This document shows, piece by piece, positions 62,788 through 64,000 of a stretch of DNA of 64,000 nucleotides. The stretch comes from an uncultured Roseicyclus sp. (GTDB taxonomy: Bacteria; Pseudomonadota; Alphaproteobacteria; Rhodobacterales; Rhodobacteraceae). The stretch covers positions 98,515 to 162,514 of the forward strand of contig CAKZPN010000061.1 of the NCBI GenBank assembly GCA_937139335.1. Reading direction: 5' to 3'. The position numbers and the translations under genes are program-made. How positions within the stretch are numbered: the first letter of the stretch is position 1; each line of letters opens with the position of its first letter. Below the pieces are notes generated by a model. That model had not been told where the DNA came from. It saw nothing but the letters and a program-made list of their open reading frames with translations, and searched no databases.

Positions 62788-64000
62788 TGCGCCGCGTGCC
62801 GCCTTTCGATCATCTCCTGCGTGATGAGCGTCACGCCGGTGGGGGTGACGTGGAACCACTTGGCGTCCTCCTCCGGGTCCTCGCCCACCACCAGCCCGCG
62901 CGGGATCACCACGCCACGGTCGATCACCACGTTGCGCAGGCGGGCATGGCGTTCGACCACCACGTCGGGCAGCACCACCGCGCGCACCAGTTGCGAATAG
63001 GAATTGGTGTGGACGCGGGTGAAGAGCAGCGACTCGCGCACTTCGGTGCCCGAGATGATGCAGCCGCCCGAGACCATCGAGGAGATCGCGCTGCCGCGCC
63101 GGTCGTCCTCGTCATGGATGAATTTCGCGGGCGGCACGCTTTCGGAATAGGTCCAGATCGGCCAGTTGGTGTCCCAGAGGTCGAGCTCGGGCACGAAGCT
63201 GGTGAGGTCGATGTTGGCCTTCCAGTAGGCGTCGACCGTGCCGACATCGCGCCAGTAGGCAGGCGCGCCGGGGGTGTGGCGCACGCAGGACGCCTCGAAC
63301 CGGTGCGCCATCGCGGTGCCGTTCGCGACGATCTGCGGGATCAGGTCGCCGCCGAAATCGTGCTTGGAGTCCGGGTTCTCGGCGTCGCGGGTCAGCAGGT
63401 CGCGCAGGAACGGCCAGGAAAAGACGTAGATCCCCATCGAGGCCAGCGTGATGTTCGGGTCGTCCGGCGTGCCGGGCGGGTCCTTGGGTTTCTCGAGAAA
63501 GCTGGTGATGCGGTCCTTGGTGTCGATGGCCAGAACGCCGAAGGCCGAGGCCTCGGACCGGGGCACGGTCAGGCAGCCCACGGTGACATCCGCGCCGGTA
63601 TCGACGTGCTGCCGCAGCATGATCTCGTAATCCATCTTGTAGATGTGATCGCCCGCCAGGATGACGACGTAATCCACGTCATAGCTGTCGACGATGTCGA
63701 TATTCTGAAACACCGCGTCGGCGGTGCCTTGGTACCAGTGCACCTCGTCCACCCGCTGCGAGGCAGGCAGGATGTCGAGGTATTCGTTGCGCTCGGCGCG
63801 AAAGAAGTTCCAGCCGCGCTGGCAGTGCCGGATCAGGCTATGGGCCTTGTATTGCGTGGCGATGGCCATCTTGCGGATGCCGGAGTTCAGCGCGTTGGAC
63901 AGCGCGAAGTCGATGATCCGGCTCTTGCCGCCGAAATAGACCGCAGGCTTGGCGCGTTTGTCGGTGAGCTGCATGAGGCGGCTACCGCGCCCGCCTGCCA
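62784..64000 (-). CDS. glgC: ADP-glucose pyrophosphorylase, N-terminus beyond window
   Basis: Partial gene. The frame is open to the right edge of the window; just before the internal ATG at 63974 it reads AGGRGSRL, the GlgC nucleotide loop, so the true start lies to the right of 64000. Visible are [57 protein letters not shown] and the C-terminal beta-helix ([16 protein letters not shown]). It makes ADP-glucose from glucose-1-phosphate and ATP. Only about 13 residues seem to be missing. Confidence 0.95.
   Translation of the reverse strand, partial: AGGRGSRLMQLTDKRAKPAVYFGGKSRIIDFALSNALNSGIRKMAIATQYKAHSLIRHCQRGWNFFRAERNEYLDILPASQRVDEVHWYQGTADAVFQNIDIVDSYDVDYVVILAGDHIYKMDYEIMLRQHVDTGADVTVGCLTVPRSEASAFGVLAIDTKDRITSFLEKPKDPPGTPDDPNITLASMGIYVFSWPFLRDLLTRDAENPDSKHDFGGDLIPQIVANGTAMAHRFEASCVRHTPGAPAYWRDVGTVDAYWKANIDLTSFVPELDLWDTNWPIWTYSESVPPAKFIHDEDDRRGSAISSMVSGGCIISGTEVRESLLFTRVHTNSYSQLVRAVVLPDVVVERHARLRNVVIDRGVVIPRGLVVGEDPEEDAKWFHVTPTGVTLITQEMIERRHAAQ

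Overview
The window is about 64 kb of GC-rich DNA (roughly two thirds G+C by eye), densely packed with genes that often overlap by ATGA or GTGA. The gene content (HWE-type sensor kinase, quinol oxidase operon, TTT and TAXI-TRAP transporters, 4-oxalomesaconate catabolism, ectoine catabolism, membrane-tethered LuxR regulators) suggests an alphaproteobacterium, most likely a marine or halophilic member of the Rhodobacterales. No rRNA, tRNA, CRISPR array, integrase or insertion sequence was recognised. The window starts inside a HutC-type repressor gene and ends inside glgC.

Layout. 1-6.2 kb: HutC-like repressor, a small cupin, a YegD-like Hsp70 protein, then a leftward pair made of a CheB-CheR-PAS-HWE hybrid kinase and a single-domain response regulator. 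The gap upstream of the kinase holds two palindromic EcfG-type (general stress) promoter matches. 6.4-12.7 kb: a translationally coupled run of an FdhF/YdeP-like molybdoenzyme and cyoABCD. 12.7-14.1 kb: flavin reductase and 5-formyl-THF cyclo-ligase. 14.1-18.2 kb: a type I secretion ABC/HlyD pair preceded by a gene for a Gly/Leu/Asp repeat protein, its probable substrate, with a 12-bp hairpin between them.

18.5-37.2 kb is a catabolic island for 2-pyrone-4,6-dicarboxylate/4-oxalomesaconate (lower protocatechuate-4,5 or gallate pathway). It contains a TctDE two-component system, a TTT transporter (periplasmic protein plus a TctA-TctB fusion), two GalD-like isomerases, a ThDP enzyme, two RraA/LigK-type aldolases, a TSUP exporter, GalB hydratase, a LysR regulator, LigI lactonase, a TAXI-TRAP transporter, a dienelactone hydrolase and a DUF1932 dehydrogenase. 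Together LigI, GalD, GalB and LigK would take PDC to pyruvate plus oxaloacetate. Ring-cleavage enzymes are absent, so imported acids are the likely substrates.

37.2-47.3 kb is accessory: an ICMT-like membrane protein, a secreted protein with 22 Gly-Thr-Ser repeats, a 759-bp gap, a leftward group of a pseudo-receiver protein, two paralogous membrane-anchored LuxR proteins and a small secreted protein, then DoxX, a two-domain fasciclin protein, a CNNM/CorC protein and a DUF-type membrane protein. 47.5-50 kb: CaCA antiporter and an ArsR regulator with an ArsP-type permease. 50.1-57.5 kb: DoeA-DoeB (ectoine breakdown) followed by a spermidine/putrescine-type ABC transporter whose first permease carries a very large periplasmic insert. 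57.5-64 kb: leftward glycogen operon glgC-glgA-glgX-malQ, coupled by overlapping start and stop codons.
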